A stretch of DNA of 64,000 nucleotides, taken from the NCBI RefSeq assembly GCF_024213555.1, contig NZ_JANAVO010000010.1, positions 62,001 to 126,000 on the forward strand. The letters run 5' to 3'. Positions 18,106-28,366 of the stretch are shown in pieces. The notes below the pieces were generated by a model. It saw only the letters and a list, made by a program, of their open reading frames with translations, made no database searches and was not told the origin of the DNA. The first letter of the stretch is position 1; each line of letters begins with the position of its first letter. A program made the position numbers and the translations under genes. Source of the DNA: Allokutzneria sp. A3M-2-11 16 (lineage in GTDB: Bacteria; Actinomycetota; Actinomycetes; Mycobacteriales; Pseudonocardiaceae).

Positions 18106-20465
18106 GCGGCCTCCGCCAGCGCGGGGTGCCGGCCGCGGTCAACAGCTTCGTCGGCCGCGACGAGGTCCTGACCGAGGTCAGGGAGAAGCTCGCGGGCAAC
18201 GCCCGGCTGGTCACCATCGCCGGGACCGCGGGCGTCGGCAAGACCCGCCTGGCCGAGGAGATCGCCCGCGTCGAGTTCGACGCCGGGAGCTACCCGGACG
18301 GGGTGCACCTGATGCGCCTGGGCGACCTCGCCGACGCCGATCTGCTCGCGCAGACCGTCGCCGGCGAGCTCGGCCTGCGCGACCAGTCCACCCGGCCGTC
18401 GCTGGACCTGCTGATCGAGCACCTGCAGACCCGGGACATGTTGCTGGTGCTGGACAACTGCGAGCACCTGGCCGACGCCGCGGCCGAGCTGGTCGGCACC
18501 CTGCTGCTGTCCTCGCCGCGGCTGCGGGTGCTGGCCACCAGCAGGCAGTGGCTGGACCTGGCCGCCGAGCACGTGATCGCGCTGAAACCGCTGGCGTTCC
18601 CGGACATGCAGCTGGAGCACCCGGTGGACTCGCTTGGCGAGTACGACGCGGTGCGGCTGCTGATCGACCGCGCCGACGCTGACGGCGTCGCCATCGACCG
18701 GGACACCATCGTCGACGCCGCGAAGCTGTGCCAGCGGCTGGACGGCATCCCGCTGGCGATCGAGCTGGCGGCGCGGCTGCTCATCGCCCAGTCGCTGCCG
18801 GAGGTGCTCAACCGGCTGGAGAAGCTGAGCCCGCGCGCGGCGAGCGGCACCCGGCTAGCCCGCAACCGGCGGCGCACCCTGGAGGACGCGCTCAGCCTGA
18901 GCTACAGCCTGTGCGGACCGGACGAGAAGCGGCTCTGGGCGCGGATCTCGGTCTTCGCGGGCGGGTTCGACTGGCTGGCCGCCGAGGAGGTGTGCATCGG
19001 CGAGGGCATCCAGCGCGACGACATCCTGCCGCTGCTGGCCGACCTCATCCGCAAGTCGATCATCACCACCGAGATGCAGGACGGCCGGACCCGCTACCGG
19101 GTGCTGGACTCGGTGCGGCAGTTCGGCGCGCGGCGGCTGGCCGAGTCCAACGAGGAGCAGGCGCTGCGGCAGCGGCACTTCGACCACTACCGCAGGATGG
19201 CCGCGGCCGACGCCCAGGAGTGGTTCGGCCCGCGCGAGGTGGAGCTGCTGGTCCGCTCCTGGCGCGAGCTGCCCAACCTGCGCGCCGCGATCGACTTCTG
19301 CCTGGACACGCTCGGCGAGGTCGACGCCTCCGCCGAGATCGCGATGAACCTGGCCCGGCTGCGCACCTGGTTCTTCGCGGGCAGCCTCGGCGACGCCCGC
19401 AAGTGGCTGGACAACGCGCTGCGCGAGCAGACGAGCGGTTCGGCGAACGCGCTGAGCGTGAACACCCTCGCGATGGGCTGTTGGATGAGCATCATCGAGG
19501 GCAACCGGGGGCGCGCGGAGATCCTGATGCGCCGCTGCGACGCCCAGGTCGAGGAGCTGCTCGGCCCGCTCTCCGGCAAGCGGCAGCTGTTCGAGCTGGC
19601 CCCGCCCGCCGCGCTGTGGGCCAAGGGCAGCTACGCGTTCCTGATCGACTGCGACACCGCCTCGCTGGAGGTGCTGACCGCGGCGCGGGACCGCTTCCAC
19701 GCCGACGGCAACCCCGGTGACGCGCACATGGCGGCGCTGTTCCTGGCGATGGGCTCGGCCTTCATCGGCGACTCGCGGGAGGAGGCGCAGCAGGCCACCG
19801 CGGCGCTGCGCGAGGAGGCCGAGACCGCGGGCGCGCAGTGGGCGATCACCTGGGCGGTGTGGGCGCAGGGGGTGGCCGAGCTGGTGCACGGCGACCCGTC
19901 CAACGCCGTCTCGCTGTTCCGCACCGCGCTGCGGGAGCAGTACGCCATCGGTGACCGGTGGGGTCCGGTGTGGGCGGTCGAGGCGCTCGGGTGGACGGCC
20001 GGTGCGCTGGGCGACCACCGCAAGGCGGCCCGGCTGCTCGGGGCCGCCGCCCGGTTGCAGACCCAGACCGGCGTGACCATCTCGGGCCTGACCCCGTTGG
20101 GCGAGCGCCGGGTCATCGCCGAGCGGGCGGCGCGCGAGGCGCTGGCCCCCGAGGACTACGCGGCGGCGTACAACACGGGGCGGGACAAGGACTTCGACCA
20201 GATCGTGGCGATGGCGCTGAGCGAGGACGAGGTCGACGCGGCGGGCAACACCGCCGCCGGGAACGCCGAGTCGGTGCTGAGCAAGAGCGTGCTGGCCACC
20301 GCGCGGCTGATCGCGCAGGGCCTGACCAACAGCGAGATCGCCGCCCGACGCAACCTCTCGGTGCGCACCATCGAGGACCACGTGAACATCGCCAACGCCC
20401 GGCTCCGGGTGAACAACCGGGTCAAGATCGGCAACTGGGTCCGCGAGCACGACCGCCAGCACTGA
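18102..20465 (+). CDS. Large ATPase-type LuxR-family transcriptional regulator
   Basis: A 787-residue cytoplasmic signal-transducing regulator. Residues 1-330 form a STAND-type ATPase: Walker A GTAGVGKT at 41-48, Walker B LLVLDNCEH near 110-118 and a sensor-like LRVLATSRQWL. Residues 330-710 are helical repeats of the TPR kind (sensor region). The last 65 residues hold a LuxR/FixJ helix-turn-helix (ARLIAQGLTNSEIAARRNLS, then RTIEDHVN). A GTG start at 18102 is preferred because it has GAGG upstream and the protein then begins with the usual NSFVGRD region. A TTG at 18003 would add 33 unconvincing residues. Such proteins often control secondary metabolism, but no target is evident here. Confidence 0.88.
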   Translation: MSGLRQRGVPAAVNSFVGRDEVLTEVREKLAGNARLVTIAGTAGVGKTRLAEEIARVEFDAGSYPDGVHLMRLGDLADADLLAQTVAGELGLRDQSTRPSLDLLIEHLQTRDMLLVLDNCEHLADAAAELVGTLLLSSPRLRVLATSRQWLDLAAEHVIALKPLAFPDMQLEHPVDSLGEYDAVRLLIDRADADGVAIDRDTIVDAAKLCQRLDGIPLAIELAARLLIAQSLPEVLNRLEKLSPRAASGTRLARNRRRTLEDALSLSYSLCGPDEKRLWARISVFAGGFDWLAAEEVCIGEGIQRDDILPLLADLIRKSIITTEMQDGRTRYRVLDSVRQFGARRLAESNEEQALRQRHFDHYRRMAAADAQEWFGPREVELLVRSWRELPNLRAAIDFCLDTLGEVDASAEIAMNLARLRTWFFAGSLGDARKWLDNALREQTSGSANALSVNTLAMGCWMSIIEGNRGRAEILMRRCDAQVEELLGPLSGKRQLFELAPPAALWAKGSYAFLIDCDTASLEVLTAARDRFHADGNPGDAHMAALFLAMGSAFIGDSREEAQQATAALREEAETAGAQWAITWAVWAQGVAELVHGDPSNAVSLFRTALREQYAIGDRWGPVWAVEALGWTAGALGDHRKAARLLGAAARLQTQTGVTISGLTPLGERRVIAERAAREALAPEDYAAAYNTGRDKDFDQIVAMALSEDEVDAAGNTAAGNAESVLSKSVLATARLIAQGLTNSEIAARRNLSVRTIEDHVNIANARLRVNNRVKIGNWVREHDRQH

Positions 20466-20577
20466 ACCTCAGCACTGGACCCCAAACACTGGACCTCAGT
20501 ACTGAACCCCAACACTGAGCCCCGAGTCGCGCCGCCCCACGTGTCACCACTCCACCTTGCGCCCGCGGGGTTGTGGC

Positions 20578-20696
20578 GTCTTCAAGTACCACCGACCCCG
20601 GCCCAGGACATCGTCAACCGCCCCCAACCCCCATCCCCGGACGAGGTCGGGGGCGGTTGACGACCGTTCTGGGTGGGGTTCGGGGGTCTTGAAGAC
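20578..20696. repeat. Nested palindrome, GTCTTCAAG family, copy A
   Basis: Between two convergent genes. Outer arms are GTCTTCAAG (20578-20586) and CTTGAAGAC (20688-20696). A second perfect pair of 14 bp, CGTCAACCGCCCCC (20612-20625) and GGGGGCGGTTGACG (20649-20662), lies inside. RNA from either strand would fold into a long nested hairpin, so it could end both transcripts. Related copies are at 22506 and 62240, and a short version is at 42464. Confidence 0.85.
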
Positions 20697-20707
20697 CTCC
20701 GAACCGC

Positions 20708-22147
20708 CTAGCCGAAGATGCCGGCGCCGGTGCCGAGGATGCCCTCCGGGTCGTAGCGCTTCTTCGCGGTGAGCACGTCCAGCCAGCTCACGCCGTAGTG
20801 CTCGCGCCACTCGCGCTGGCCGAACTCGGTCGTGCCGAGCGGGTAGTGCACCCCGCCGAGCGCGCGGGCCCGCGCCCACAGGCGGCGGTTGCGGGCCAGC
20901 ATCCGCTCGGTGAAGCCCCGGCCCGGATGCGCGGGCGCCACGGTGAGCAGGTCGAACAGCCACACCAGCTCGGTGTCCGCCGGAATACGCAGCCGGGGGC
21001 AGCCGAACGCCCGCGCCCGGTGCGGCATGAGCATCACGAAGCCCTGCGGTCCCCAGTCCTCGCGGGTCAGCGCGGGCACCACGGCGCCGACGTGCTCGGC
21101 CACCGTCTCGTCCGGCAGCAGCACGTCGTGCCTCGGCTTGACCCGGTCGTCCCAGCCGCGTTCGCGGAAGTCGTCGATCAGCGTGTCGAACTCGGAGATG
21201 TGGTCGAGGTAGGTCTCGTCGACCGCCATCGGCGCGGACACCCCGTCCGGCAGGTCGCGCAGCGTGTGCTCGCGCTCCGGCGGGATGCCGTCGTGGAAGA
21301 CCTGCACGCGCACCTGGTAGAGCGGGGGAGAGGCCGGGGTCGGCGGCACCACCATGGCGAAGACGCCGTCGATCTCGTCGCGCTCGATCAGCGTCCGCAT
21401 CGCGGTCAGCGCGGGGTCCGGGTCGGCGTAGTGCAGCAGGTAGGTCCGCGCTCGCTCGGGCGCGGGCAGCAGGCGCAGCCGGACCCGGGTGATGATCCCG
21501 CACTGGCCGAGCCCGCCGAGCACCGCGTCGAAGAGGTCCGGGCGCAGGCCGGGCGCGCACCACAGGCGCTCACCGGTCCCGGTGACCACCTCGACCGCGA
21601 GCACCTGGTCGACGAGGCCGCCGGAGCGGAAGTTCGGGCCGAACCCGCCCACGGACAGGGTGCCGCCGAGGGTGAGCCGGAGGTAGCCGGGCAGGCACTC
21701 GGCCCGGCGGCCGCGCTGCGCGGCGAGGTAGGCGACCGAGCGCCAGGACGCGCCCGCGTCCGCCTCCAGCCAGTCGGTGGTGATCTGGTGCACCTCGGTC
21801 AGCGCGGTCATGTCGATCACCAGGCCGCCGTCGACGAGGGACTGGCCGCCGGTGGTGTGCGCCTCACCGCGCGCGGTGACCGGGATGTCCAGCCGGTGGC
21901 AGTAGCGCACCATCTCCTGGACGTCGTCGACGGAGGCGGGCACGAGCACGGCGGCGGGGGTCGCGGCGACGATGTTGCCGGTGTCGCGGCCGTAGCGGGT
22001 CAGCGTGGCGGGGTCGGTCAGCAGCCGCCCGGAGAGTTCGGGCAGCGGCACCAGTCCGCCTGCGTGCGAGTCGACCGTCCACTGCCGACCGGAACGGTCG
22101 AACCCGGCGATCGGCCGGTGGGCGGTGAGCGTCATCGCGCGGTTCAT
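20708..22147 (-). CDS. FAD-linked oxidase resembling cytokinin dehydrogenase
   Basis: A 479-residue flavoprotein of the VAO/PCMH fold. The N-terminal FAD domain (about 35-245) has the stretch TARGEAHTTGGQ, where cytokinin oxidases carry GRGHSxxGQ with the flavin-linked histidine, then GGLVIDM and LGGTLSVGGFG. The C-terminal substrate domain ends in YDPEGILGTGAGIF, matching the DP-x-x-IL-x-x-G-x-x-IF ending of cytokinin dehydrogenases. The ATG at 22147 has GGAAGGAA upstream. Cytokinin degradation by an actinomycete would affect plant hosts (compare Rhodococcus fascians), but other substrates are equally possible for this fold. It is monocistronic. Confidence 0.7.
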   Translation of the reverse strand: MNRAMTLTAHRPIAGFDRSGRQWTVDSHAGGLVPLPELSGRLLTDPATLTRYGRDTGNIVAATPAAVLVPASVDDVQEMVRYCHRLDIPVTARGEAHTTGGQSLVDGGLVIDMTALTEVHQITTDWLEADAGASWRSVAYLAAQRGRRAECLPGYLRLTLGGTLSVGGFGPNFRSGGLVDQVLAVEVVTGTGERLWCAPGLRPDLFDAVLGGLGQCGIITRVRLRLLPAPERARTYLLHYADPDPALTAMRTLIERDEIDGVFAMVVPPTPASPPLYQVRVQVFHDGIPPEREHTLRDLPDGVSAPMAVDETYLDHISEFDTLIDDFRERGWDDRVKPRHDVLLPDETVAEHVGAVVPALTREDWGPQGFVMLMPHRARAFGCPRLRIPADTELVWLFDLLTVAPAHPGRGFTERMLARNRRLWARARALGGVHYPLGTTEFGQREWREHYGVSWLDVLTAKKRYDPEGILGTGAGIFG

Positions 22148-22505
22148 TGCCTTGTTCCTTCCCGGCCTTACCCTCCCGGCTCCGGCCCCGGGCGCGCCGA
22201 TCGCGGGCGCCAGGCTGGTCTGACCGAGCCGAGGAGTCCTGCAGAGGCGGCTCAGCTTCACAAACGGGCGGCACGGGACACCACCGTGCACGCACGGGAT
22301 CTGCGCACGGGCAGGTGAGAACAGGTACGGGAGAGTGTTCGGGCGGTAGCTGCCAGTGACCGCAGTGGACGGTGGGCGCCGTCCTGACCTGCTCGGATGG
22401 ACCGCCGATCGGGGAGCGCAACCCTCGAAGGCGGCACTGTGGACAGACGCGCCGGGTTCACGCCACCGGGTGACTAGCGCTCCCTTGGCACGGGCCGCTG
22501 GGGGC

Positions 22506-22564
22506 GTCTTCAAGACCACCGAACCGCATCCGCACGGGGACGGGGGTTGGTGGTACTTGACGAC
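22506..22564. repeat. GTCTTCAAG-family palindrome, copy B
   Basis: A short member of the nested palindrome family: GTCTTCAAG at 22506-22514 pairs with CTTGACGAC at 22556-22564 (one mismatch), with internal ACCACCGAAC / GGTTGGTGGT complementarity. It lies 4 bp beyond the 3' end of the minus-strand isomerase gene (stop at 22568), as expected for a terminator of that operon. In the rest of the 420-bp gap 22148-22567 I see only the presumed promoter region of the flavoprotein gene and no coding sequence. Confidence 0.7.
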
Positions 22565-22567
22565 CGG

Positions 22568-23575
22568 CTAACGCTCGGTGCTGAATGCGGCGTCGAAGGA
22601 TGCCGATGGGGGGTCGAACGTTAGGGAACGGACAAATCGGACGGCCTCGGCGGCGCCGATGAGGCGGTCCATGCCCGCGTCCTCCCACTCGATGGAGATC
22701 GGTCCGGTGTAGCCGATCGCGGTGAGCGTGCGGAAGCAGTCCTCCCACGGCACATCGCCGTGCCCGGTGGAGACGAAGTCCCAGCCGCGCCTGGGATCGG
22801 CCCACGGCAGGTGCGAGGACAGCCTGCCGTTGCGGCCGTTGCCGACGCGCATCCGGGTGTCCTTGCAGTCCACGTGGTAGATGCGATCGCGGAAGTCCCA
22901 CAGGAAGCCGACCGGGTCGATGTCCTGCCACACCATGTGGCTGGGGTCCCAGTTCAGGCCGAACGCCGCGCGGTGCCCGACCGCCTCCAGCGCCGCGACG
23001 GTCGACCAGTAGTCGTAGGCGATCTCGCCGGGGTGCACCTCGTGGGCGAAGCGCACGCCCACCTCGTCGAAGACGTCCAGGATCGGGTTCCACCGCCGCG
23101 CGAAGTCGGCGTAGCCCTCCTCGATCACCGACGCGGGCACCGGCGGGAACATCGCCAGGTAGGGCCAGATCGACGAGCCGGTGAACCCGACGACGGTGTC
23201 CACGCCGAGCGCCCGCGCCGCCCGCGCGGTGTCCATCAGCTCGGCCGCGGCGCGCTGCCGGACCGCCTCCGCCTCGCCGTCGCCCCAGACCCGCGCGGAC
23301 AGGATCGCCTTGTGCCGGAAGTCGATCGGGCTGTCGCAGACCGCCTGCCCGGTGAGGTGGTTGGAGATCGCGAAGACCTGAAGACCGTGCCTGTCCAGGA
23401 TGCGCCTCCGATCGTCCACATAGGACTTGTCGGCGACCGCGCGCTCCACGTCGAAGTGGTCGCCGGAGCAGGCGATCTCCAGGCCGTCGTAGCCCCAGGA
23501 GGCGGCGAGCACGCAGACTTCCTCGAAGGGCAGGTCCGCCCACTGGCCGGTGAACAGGGTGATCGCGCGGGGCAT
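22568..23575 (-). CDS. Sugar phosphate isomerase/epimerase, TIM-barrel (AP endonuclease 2 fold)
   Basis: A 335-residue metal-dependent TIM-barrel protein of the xylose-isomerase-like superfamily. Metal-ligand candidates are spread as in the family: [13 protein letters not shown] (near 180), [10 protein letters not shown] (near 212), VDCKDTRM (near 240) and ISIEWED (near 300). The ATG at 23575 shares a base with the stop of the upstream dehydrogenase gene (TGATG), so the two are translationally coupled. Partnership with a Gfo/Idh/MocA dehydrogenase is typical for catabolism of inositol or of keto-sugars, in which one protein oxidises and the other isomerises. It is the last gene of the ABC operon. 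Confidence 0.88.
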   Translation of the reverse strand: MPRAITLFTGQWADLPFEEVCVLAASWGYDGLEIACSGDHFDVERAVADKSYVDDRRRILDRHGLQVFAISNHLTGQAVCDSPIDFRHKAILSARVWGDGEAEAVRQRAAAELMDTARAARALGVDTVVGFTGSSIWPYLAMFPPVPASVIEEGYADFARRWNPILDVFDEVGVRFAHEVHPGEIAYDYWSTVAALEAVGHRAAFGLNWDPSHMVWQDIDPVGFLWDFRDRIYHVDCKDTRMRVGNGRNGRLSSHLPWADPRRGWDFVSTGHGDVPWEDCFRTLTAIGYTGPISIEWEDAGMDRLIGAAEAVRFVRSLTFDPPSASFDAAFSTER

Positions 23576-24735
23576 CAGCTCGCTCCTACTCGGCTGCCGG
23601 TGATGGGGGTCCAGCGGCTCTCGTCGGCCGCGCTCGCCTGCACCGCGTCCAGAACCCGTTGCACCCCAAGGCCTTCCGCGAAGCTCGGGGTGGGCTGCCG
23701 GTCGTGCGCGATGGCGTGCAGCAGATCGTGCGCCTGGTGGGTGAAGGCGTGCTCGTAGCCGAGTCCGTGCCCCGGCGGCCACCAGCCCGCCAGGTACGGG
23801 TGGTCCGGCTCGGTCACCACCACCCTGCGGTACCCGGCATCGGCCGGATCGGCGGTGCTGTCGTGCCACCAGAGCACGTTCATGTCCTCGAAGTCGAACG
23901 CGAGTCCGCCCTCGGTCCCGTTGATCTCCAGCCGGATCGCGTTCTTCCTGCCGGTGGCGAACCTGGTCGCCTCGAAGGTGGCCAGCGCGCCGCCGCTGAG
24001 CCTGCCGAGGAACACCGCCGCGTCGTCCACGGTGACCTCGCCGAAGCCGCCCGCCGGGATCGGGCGCTGCCGGACGAAGGTCTCCATCAGCGCGCTGACC
24101 CCGGTGAGCCGCTCCCCGGTCAGGTGCTGGACCAGGTCGATGATGTGCGCGCCGATGTCGCCGAGCGCGCCGGAGCCCGCCTTTTCCTTGCGCAGCCGCC
24201 AGGACAGCGGTGCGTCCGCGTCGGTCAGCCAGTCCTGGAGGTACTGCGCGCGCACGTGCCGGATGCAGCCGAGCCGCCCCTCCCACAACCACTTCGCGGC
24301 GAGCGCGATCGCGGGCACCCGCCGATAGGTGAAGCCGACCGTGGCGTACACACCCCTCGCCAGCGCGCGCTCCGCGGCCTCCGCCATCGCCTCGGCCTCG
24401 GCGACCGTGTTCGCCAACGGCTTCTCGCACAGGACGTGCTTGCCCGCCTCCAGCGCGGCGATGGCGATCTCCGCGTGGGTGTCGCCCGGTGAACAGATGT
24501 CGATCAGGTCGATGTCCTCGCGCGCAACGAGCTCGCGCCAGTCGCCGGTCACCTCGCCCCAGCCGAAGCGGCGCGCCAGCTCCCGTGCTTTCTCGGTGTC
24601 CCGTCCGCACACGGCGGCCAGTTCCGGGGTGATCGGCGGTTCGAAGAAGCTGCGCGCGTTGCGCCAGCCCTGGGAGTGCGCCACACCCATGAAGGCGTAG
24701 CCCACCATGCCGATCCGCAGTGGCCTGCCCGGCAT
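23575..24735 (-). CDS. Gfo/Idh/MocA family NAD(P)-dependent sugar oxidoreductase
   Basis: A 386-residue enzyme with an N-terminal Rossmann fold (GMVGYAFMG, residues 9-17), the family signature EKPLA near residue 105, and a C-terminal alpha/beta domain with [21 protein letters not shown] carrying the conserved Asp and His of the active site. Expected to oxidise a cyclic polyol or sugar imported by the adjacent transporter. Stop codons and starts on both sides overlap as TGATG. The cofactor and substrate cannot be read from sequence alone. Confidence 0.9.
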   Translation of the reverse strand: MPGRPLRIGMVGYAFMGVAHSQGWRNARSFFEPPITPELAAVCGRDTEKARELARRFGWGEVTGDWRELVAREDIDLIDICSPGDTHAEIAIAALEAGKHVLCEKPLANTVAEAEAMAEAAERALARGVYATVGFTYRRVPAIALAAKWLWEGRLGCIRHVRAQYLQDWLTDADAPLSWRLRKEKAGSGALGDIGAHIIDLVQHLTGERLTGVSALMETFVRQRPIPAGGFGEVTVDDAAVFLGRLSGGALATFEATRFATGRKNAIRLEINGTEGGLAFDFEDMNVLWWHDSTADPADAGYRRVVVTEPDHPYLAGWWPPGHGLGYEHAFTHQAHDLLHAIAHDRQPTPSFAEGLGVQRVLDAVQASAADESRWTPITGSRVGAS

Positions 24736-25769
24736 CAGGACTCGAATCCCAGCGGCAGGTACTTGTCCACATTGGACGAAGTGACCACGGGCGCGTTGAG
24801 CACGATGCGGCGCGGCACCTCGACCTGGAGCAGGTCGGACAGACCCTTCTGCTGCACCAGCAGGCGCGCCAGGCGGATGCCGTCCGCGGCCTGGGTGGGT
24901 GGGTAGATCACGGTGGCGGTCATCTGGCCCGCCTTGATCCAGCGCATCGCGTTCGCCGAGCCCGCGCCGCCGATGAAGGAGAACTCCGCGCGCTTCGCGG
25001 CGTCGAAGGCGGCCTTCACCCCGACCCCCTGGTCGTCGTCGTGGTTCCACACGATGTCCAGCTTCGGCGCTGCCTGCAACAGGTTCGCCGCGGCAGCCTC
25101 CCCGGACTCCACGGTGAACTGGGCGGCGACCCTGCGGTCCACGGTCTGCTGGCAGCCCTTGAGCGCGTCGGCGAACCCGCGCGAACGGTCCTGGGTGAGC
25201 GGCAGCGCGTCGATGCCCGCGATCTCCGCGATCACCGGGTCGGCGATCTTCTTGTCCTTGACGAGCTGGCAAGCGTAGGTCCCGGCCGAGACGCCCATGC
25301 CGTAGTTGTCGCCGAGGATCGTGGTGCGCGCGGCGAAGGAGCTGGAGAACTCGCGGTCGACGTTGACCACTGTGATCCCGGCCTGCATCGCTTTGGTGGC
25401 AACGCTTGTCAGCGCGGCGCCGTCGGTGGGCAGCAGCACGATCGCGTCGACCTTGTCGTTGATGAAGGTCTCGATGTGGCTGATCTGCATGCTGGCGTCG
25501 TTGGTGCCCTCGGCAACGCGCAGCGTCACGTCGGAGTACTTCTTTGCTTCTGCGGTGGCGAAGTTGTTGATGGCCGCGAGCCAGCCGTGGTCGGCTGCCG
25601 GGCCGGAGAAGCCGATGGTGACCTTCTTGCCGGGCCCATCGTTGGGGCTCGCGGCGTTGCCGCCACCGGCTCCGGGAGCGGGTCCGCTGGGGGTGTTCGA
25701 GGTGCACGCGGTGAGGGCGAGACTTGCCACCGCGGCGGCCGTCGCTAACCGAAAAGCCTTACCTGGCAT
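24735..25769 (-). CDS. Ribose/inositol-type ABC transporter, substrate-binding lipoprotein
   Basis: A 344-residue periplasmic-binding-protein fold of the CUT2 (RbsB-like, Peripla_BP_4) kind. The signal peptide ends in the lipobox LTAC (Cys22) followed by a Ser/Pro/Gly linker to about residue 45. The mature part opens with [20 protein letters not shown] and includes [13 protein letters not shown] and the hinge segment [15 protein letters not shown]. The start at 25769 lies inside the permease gene, which it overlaps by 11 bp. It would bind the sugar outside the membrane. Confidence 0.9.
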   Translation of the reverse strand: MPGKAFRLATAAAVASLALTACTSNTPSGPAPGAGGGNAASPNDGPGKKVTIGFSGPAADHGWLAAINNFATAEAKKYSDVTLRVAEGTNDASMQISHIETFINDKVDAIVLLPTDGAALTSVATKAMQAGITVVNVDREFSSSFAARTTILGDNYGMGVSAGTYACQLVKDKKIADPVIAEIAGIDALPLTQDRSRGFADALKGCQQTVDRRVAAQFTVESGEAAAANLLQAAPKLDIVWNHDDDQGVGVKAAFDAAKRAEFSFIGGAGSANAMRWIKAGQMTATVIYPPTQAADGIRLARLLVQQKGLSDLLQVEVPRRIVLNAPVVTSSNVDKYLPLGFES

Positions 25770-26727
25770 GGGATTCTCCAGCTCTGTTGGCCAGCCGCTG
25801 CTGGAGCAGGACCGCGACGACGATGATCACGCCCTTCGCCACGGCCTGCGTCGAGGTGTCGAGGTTGTTGAGGGTGAAGACGTTGGTCAGCGTGGTGAAG
25901 ATCAGCACGCCGAGCACCGTGCCGACCACGGTGCCGCGGCCGCCGCTGAGCAGCGTGCCGCCGATGACCACCGCGGCGATCGCGTCCAGCTCGTAGAGCC
26001 CGCCGTGGGTGGAGGTCCCGGTGGTGGTGCGCGCCATCAGCATCACGGCGGCGATCCCGCACGCGAGGCCGAGCAGCACGTAGAGCAGCGTGGTGTGCCT
26101 GGCGACCTTCAACCCGGCCAGCCGCGCGGCCTCCGGGTTGCCGCCGATCGCCAGCGTCCGCCTGCCGAAGGTGGTGCGGTTCAACAGCACCCAGCCGCCC
26201 GCGGCCACGAGCGCGAACACCAGCACCAGCACGGGAACGCCGAGCACGGAGCCGCCGAAGAACTCGACGAAGCCCTGGTCGCGGACGATCTGCGTGCGAC
26301 GGTTGGCGATGATCTCCGCGAGCCCGCGGGCCCCGGCCAGCATCGCCAGGGTCACGATGAACGGCGCGATCTTCCCGTACGCCACCAGCAGTCCGTTGAC
26401 CAGGCCGCATCCGGCTCCGACCAAGAGCGCGCAGCCGACCATGACGATCCAGTGGAAGTCCTCGGCCATCGACTGCGTGGCGAGGGTGGTCGCCCACACC
26501 GACGACAGCGCCACGATCGCGCCCACCGACAGGTCGATCCCGCCGCCGGTGATCACGAACGTCATGCCGACGCTCACCACGCCGATCACCGATGCCAGCC
26601 GCAGCACGGTGAGCAGGTTGTCCACGCTGGCGAAGCGCTCGCCCGCGGTGGCCGCGCCGACCACGCACAGCAGGCCGAGCGCGATCACCAGCCCCAGCGT
26701 CCGGTTGGCCTTCGATCCGGAGGTCAT
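25759..26727 (-). CDS. Ribose/inositol-type ABC transporter permease (RbsC-like)
   Basis: A 322-residue membrane protein with about eight helices, of the CUT2 branched-permease family. Signatures: GGGIDLSVGAIVALS near residue 65, IAPFIVTLAMLAGARG near 120, and GTLLSGGRGTVVGTVLGVL near 265. The ATG at 26727 overlaps the stop of the ATPase gene (ATGA). It forms the transmembrane pore with the RbsA-like ATPase and takes substrate from the lipoprotein encoded next. Confidence 0.9.
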   Translation of the reverse strand: MTSGSKANRTLGLVIALGLLCVVGAATAGERFASVDNLLTVLRLASVIGVVSVGMTFVITGGGIDLSVGAIVALSSVWATTLATQSMAEDFHWIVMVGCALLVGAGCGLVNGLLVAYGKIAPFIVTLAMLAGARGLAEIIANRRTQIVRDQGFVEFFGGSVLGVPVLVLVFALVAAGGWVLLNRTTFGRRTLAIGGNPEAARLAGLKVARHTTLLYVLLGLACGIAAVMLMARTTTGTSTHGGLYELDAIAAVVIGGTLLSGGRGTVVGTVLGVLIFTTLTNVFTLNNLDTSTQAVAKGVIIVVAVLLQQRLANRAGESHAR

Positions 26728-28259
26728 GCGGCGGCTCCTCGCAGCACGATGTCGAGCACGTCGTGTTCGGTCAGTTCGTCGGCGGGGGCCTCGTGCAGCA
26801 CACGGCCCTCGCCGACGACGAGCACCCGGTCGGCGAGGCCGAGGACCTCCTCGATCTCGCTGGACACCACGACCACGGCCACCCCTCGACGGGCGAGGTC
26901 GCGCACCAGCGCGTAGATCTCCGACCGGGCGCCCACGTCGACGCCTCTGGTGGGTTCGTCCAGCAGCAGCACCCGGCACTCCCGCAGCAACCACCGCGCG
27001 AGCACCACCTTCTGCTGGTTGCCACCGGAGAGCGTGCGCACCTCACGGTCCACATCGGACGGACGGACGTCGAGCGCGGCCACCAGCTCCTCCGCGGCCG
27101 CGCGCTCGGCGGCGAAGTCGAGGAAACCGGCGCGGTTCAGCGTCGCCATGGTGATGTTGTGGCTGACCGGGTCGCCGAGCACCAGCGCCTGGCTCTTGCG
27201 CTCCTCCGGGCACAGGCCCAGTCCGGCGGCGACAGCGGCGGGAACCGAGCCGGGCCGCAGGAGCTTGCCGTCGACCAGAACCGTGCCGCTGGTGGCTCTC
27301 CGGGCTCCGTAGACGGTTTCGACGATTTCCGAGCGACCCGAGCCGACGAGGCCCGCCAGCCCGACGATCTCGCCCGGCCGCACGCTCAGGTCGATGTCCT
27401 GGAACGAGCCTTCGAGCGACAGTCCCTGGACGTCGAGCACCGGGTCGGCGTCGGTGATCTCCCTGGTGCGCGGCGGAAAGACGTACTCGATCGCGCGCCC
27501 GGTCATCATCCGGACGATGTTCTTGGTCGGGGTGCTCGCCACGTCGAGGCCGCCCGCCACGGTGCGGCCGTCCTTGAGCACGGTGACCCGGTCGCCGATC
27601 TCGCGGATCTCCTCAAGGCGGTGCGAGATGTAGATGATCGCGACGCCCTGCGCGGTCAGCTCGCGGACCACGGTGAAGAGCCGTTCGACCTCCCGCTGGT
27701 CGAGCACGGCCGACGGCTCGTCGAGCACCAGCAGACTCGCGTCGTGGGAGAGCGCGCGGGCCATGCTGACGATCTGCCGCTCCGCCGCGGAGAGCCCGCC
27801 GACCTCGGCGCCGGGCCGGATCTCCGGGTGCCCGAGCCTGGTCAGCAGCGCGATGGTGGCTCGCGCGGTTCGGCCCCGCCGGGTGAAGCCGAACCGCGCG
27901 TGCTCATGGCCCAGGTGGATGTTGTCCGCCACCGACAGGCCGTCCACCAGGTCGAGTTCCTGGGGGAGCGTCGCGACGCCCAGCCGGGTCGCGGCCTGCG
28001 GATCGGTGAGCGTGACGGGCTCGCCACGCCAGCGGATCTCGCCCGCGTCCGGCCGGTGCGCCCCGGCGATGACCTTGATCAGCGTGGACTTGCCCGCGCC
28101 GTTCTGTCCCAGCAGGCAGTGCACCTCCCCTGGACGGACCCCCAGTTCGACTCCGTCCAAGGCGCGCACCCCGGGGAACAGCTTGACGATTCCCCGCATC
28201 CCCAGCAGCTCGCTGTGCCAGTGCCCCTCCTGGCAGGAAGCTGCTGTGTCCTGAGTCAT
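26724..28259 (-). CDS. Sugar ABC transporter ATP-binding protein (RbsA/MglA-like)
   Basis: A 511-residue tandem ATPase. The first nucleotide-binding domain has a complete Walker A GQNGAGKST (51-59), signature GLSAAERQ and Walker B LLVLDEPSA. The second has the usual degenerate Walker A (GLVGSGRSE) and a good LSGGNQQK signature with LLLDEPTRGVD. This asymmetry is normal for CUT2 transporters. The ATG at 28259 is preferred over a GTG-like start at 28295 because the latter adds a hydrophobic run that the family lacks. First gene of the operon, transcribed away from the ROK regulator. Confidence 0.9.
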   Translation of the reverse strand: MTQDTAASCQEGHWHSELLGMRGIVKLFPGVRALDGVELGVRPGEVHCLLGQNGAGKSTLIKVIAGAHRPDAGEIRWRGEPVTLTDPQAATRLGVATLPQELDLVDGLSVADNIHLGHEHARFGFTRRGRTARATIALLTRLGHPEIRPGAEVGGLSAAERQIVSMARALSHDASLLVLDEPSAVLDQREVERLFTVVRELTAQGVAIIYISHRLEEIREIGDRVTVLKDGRTVAGGLDVASTPTKNIVRMMTGRAIEYVFPPRTREITDADPVLDVQGLSLEGSFQDIDLSVRPGEIVGLAGLVGSGRSEIVETVYGARRATSGTVLVDGKLLRPGSVPAAVAAGLGLCPEERKSQALVLGDPVSHNITMATLNRAGFLDFAAERAAAEELVAALDVRPSDVDREVRTLSGGNQQKVVLARWLLRECRVLLLDEPTRGVDVGARSEIYALVRDLARRGVAVVVVSSEIEEVLGLADRVLVVGEGRVLHEAPADELTEHDVLDIVLRGAAA

Positions 28260-28366
28260 ACGGCAGACCGTAAGCAGGCTTATGACGACGGTCAAGCAAA
28301 AGTTTGGGATCAGTTGTTCAAAAGTCCAGCTCGGTGAAACCGAAGTCCCTGTGTTTCACTACGCCC
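28260..28366. promoter_or_regulatory. Divergent control region between ABC operon and ROK repressor
   Basis: A 107-bp, relatively AT-rich gap between two divergent starts. It contains CAAAAGTTTG (28296-28305), which has CAAA/TTTG arms, and a second TTCAAAAG block 13 bp further on, then TCGGTGAAACCGA (28331-28343), a near-perfect inverted repeat. These are candidate ROK operators controlling both directions. No measured motif was available to test them. Confidence 0.45.
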
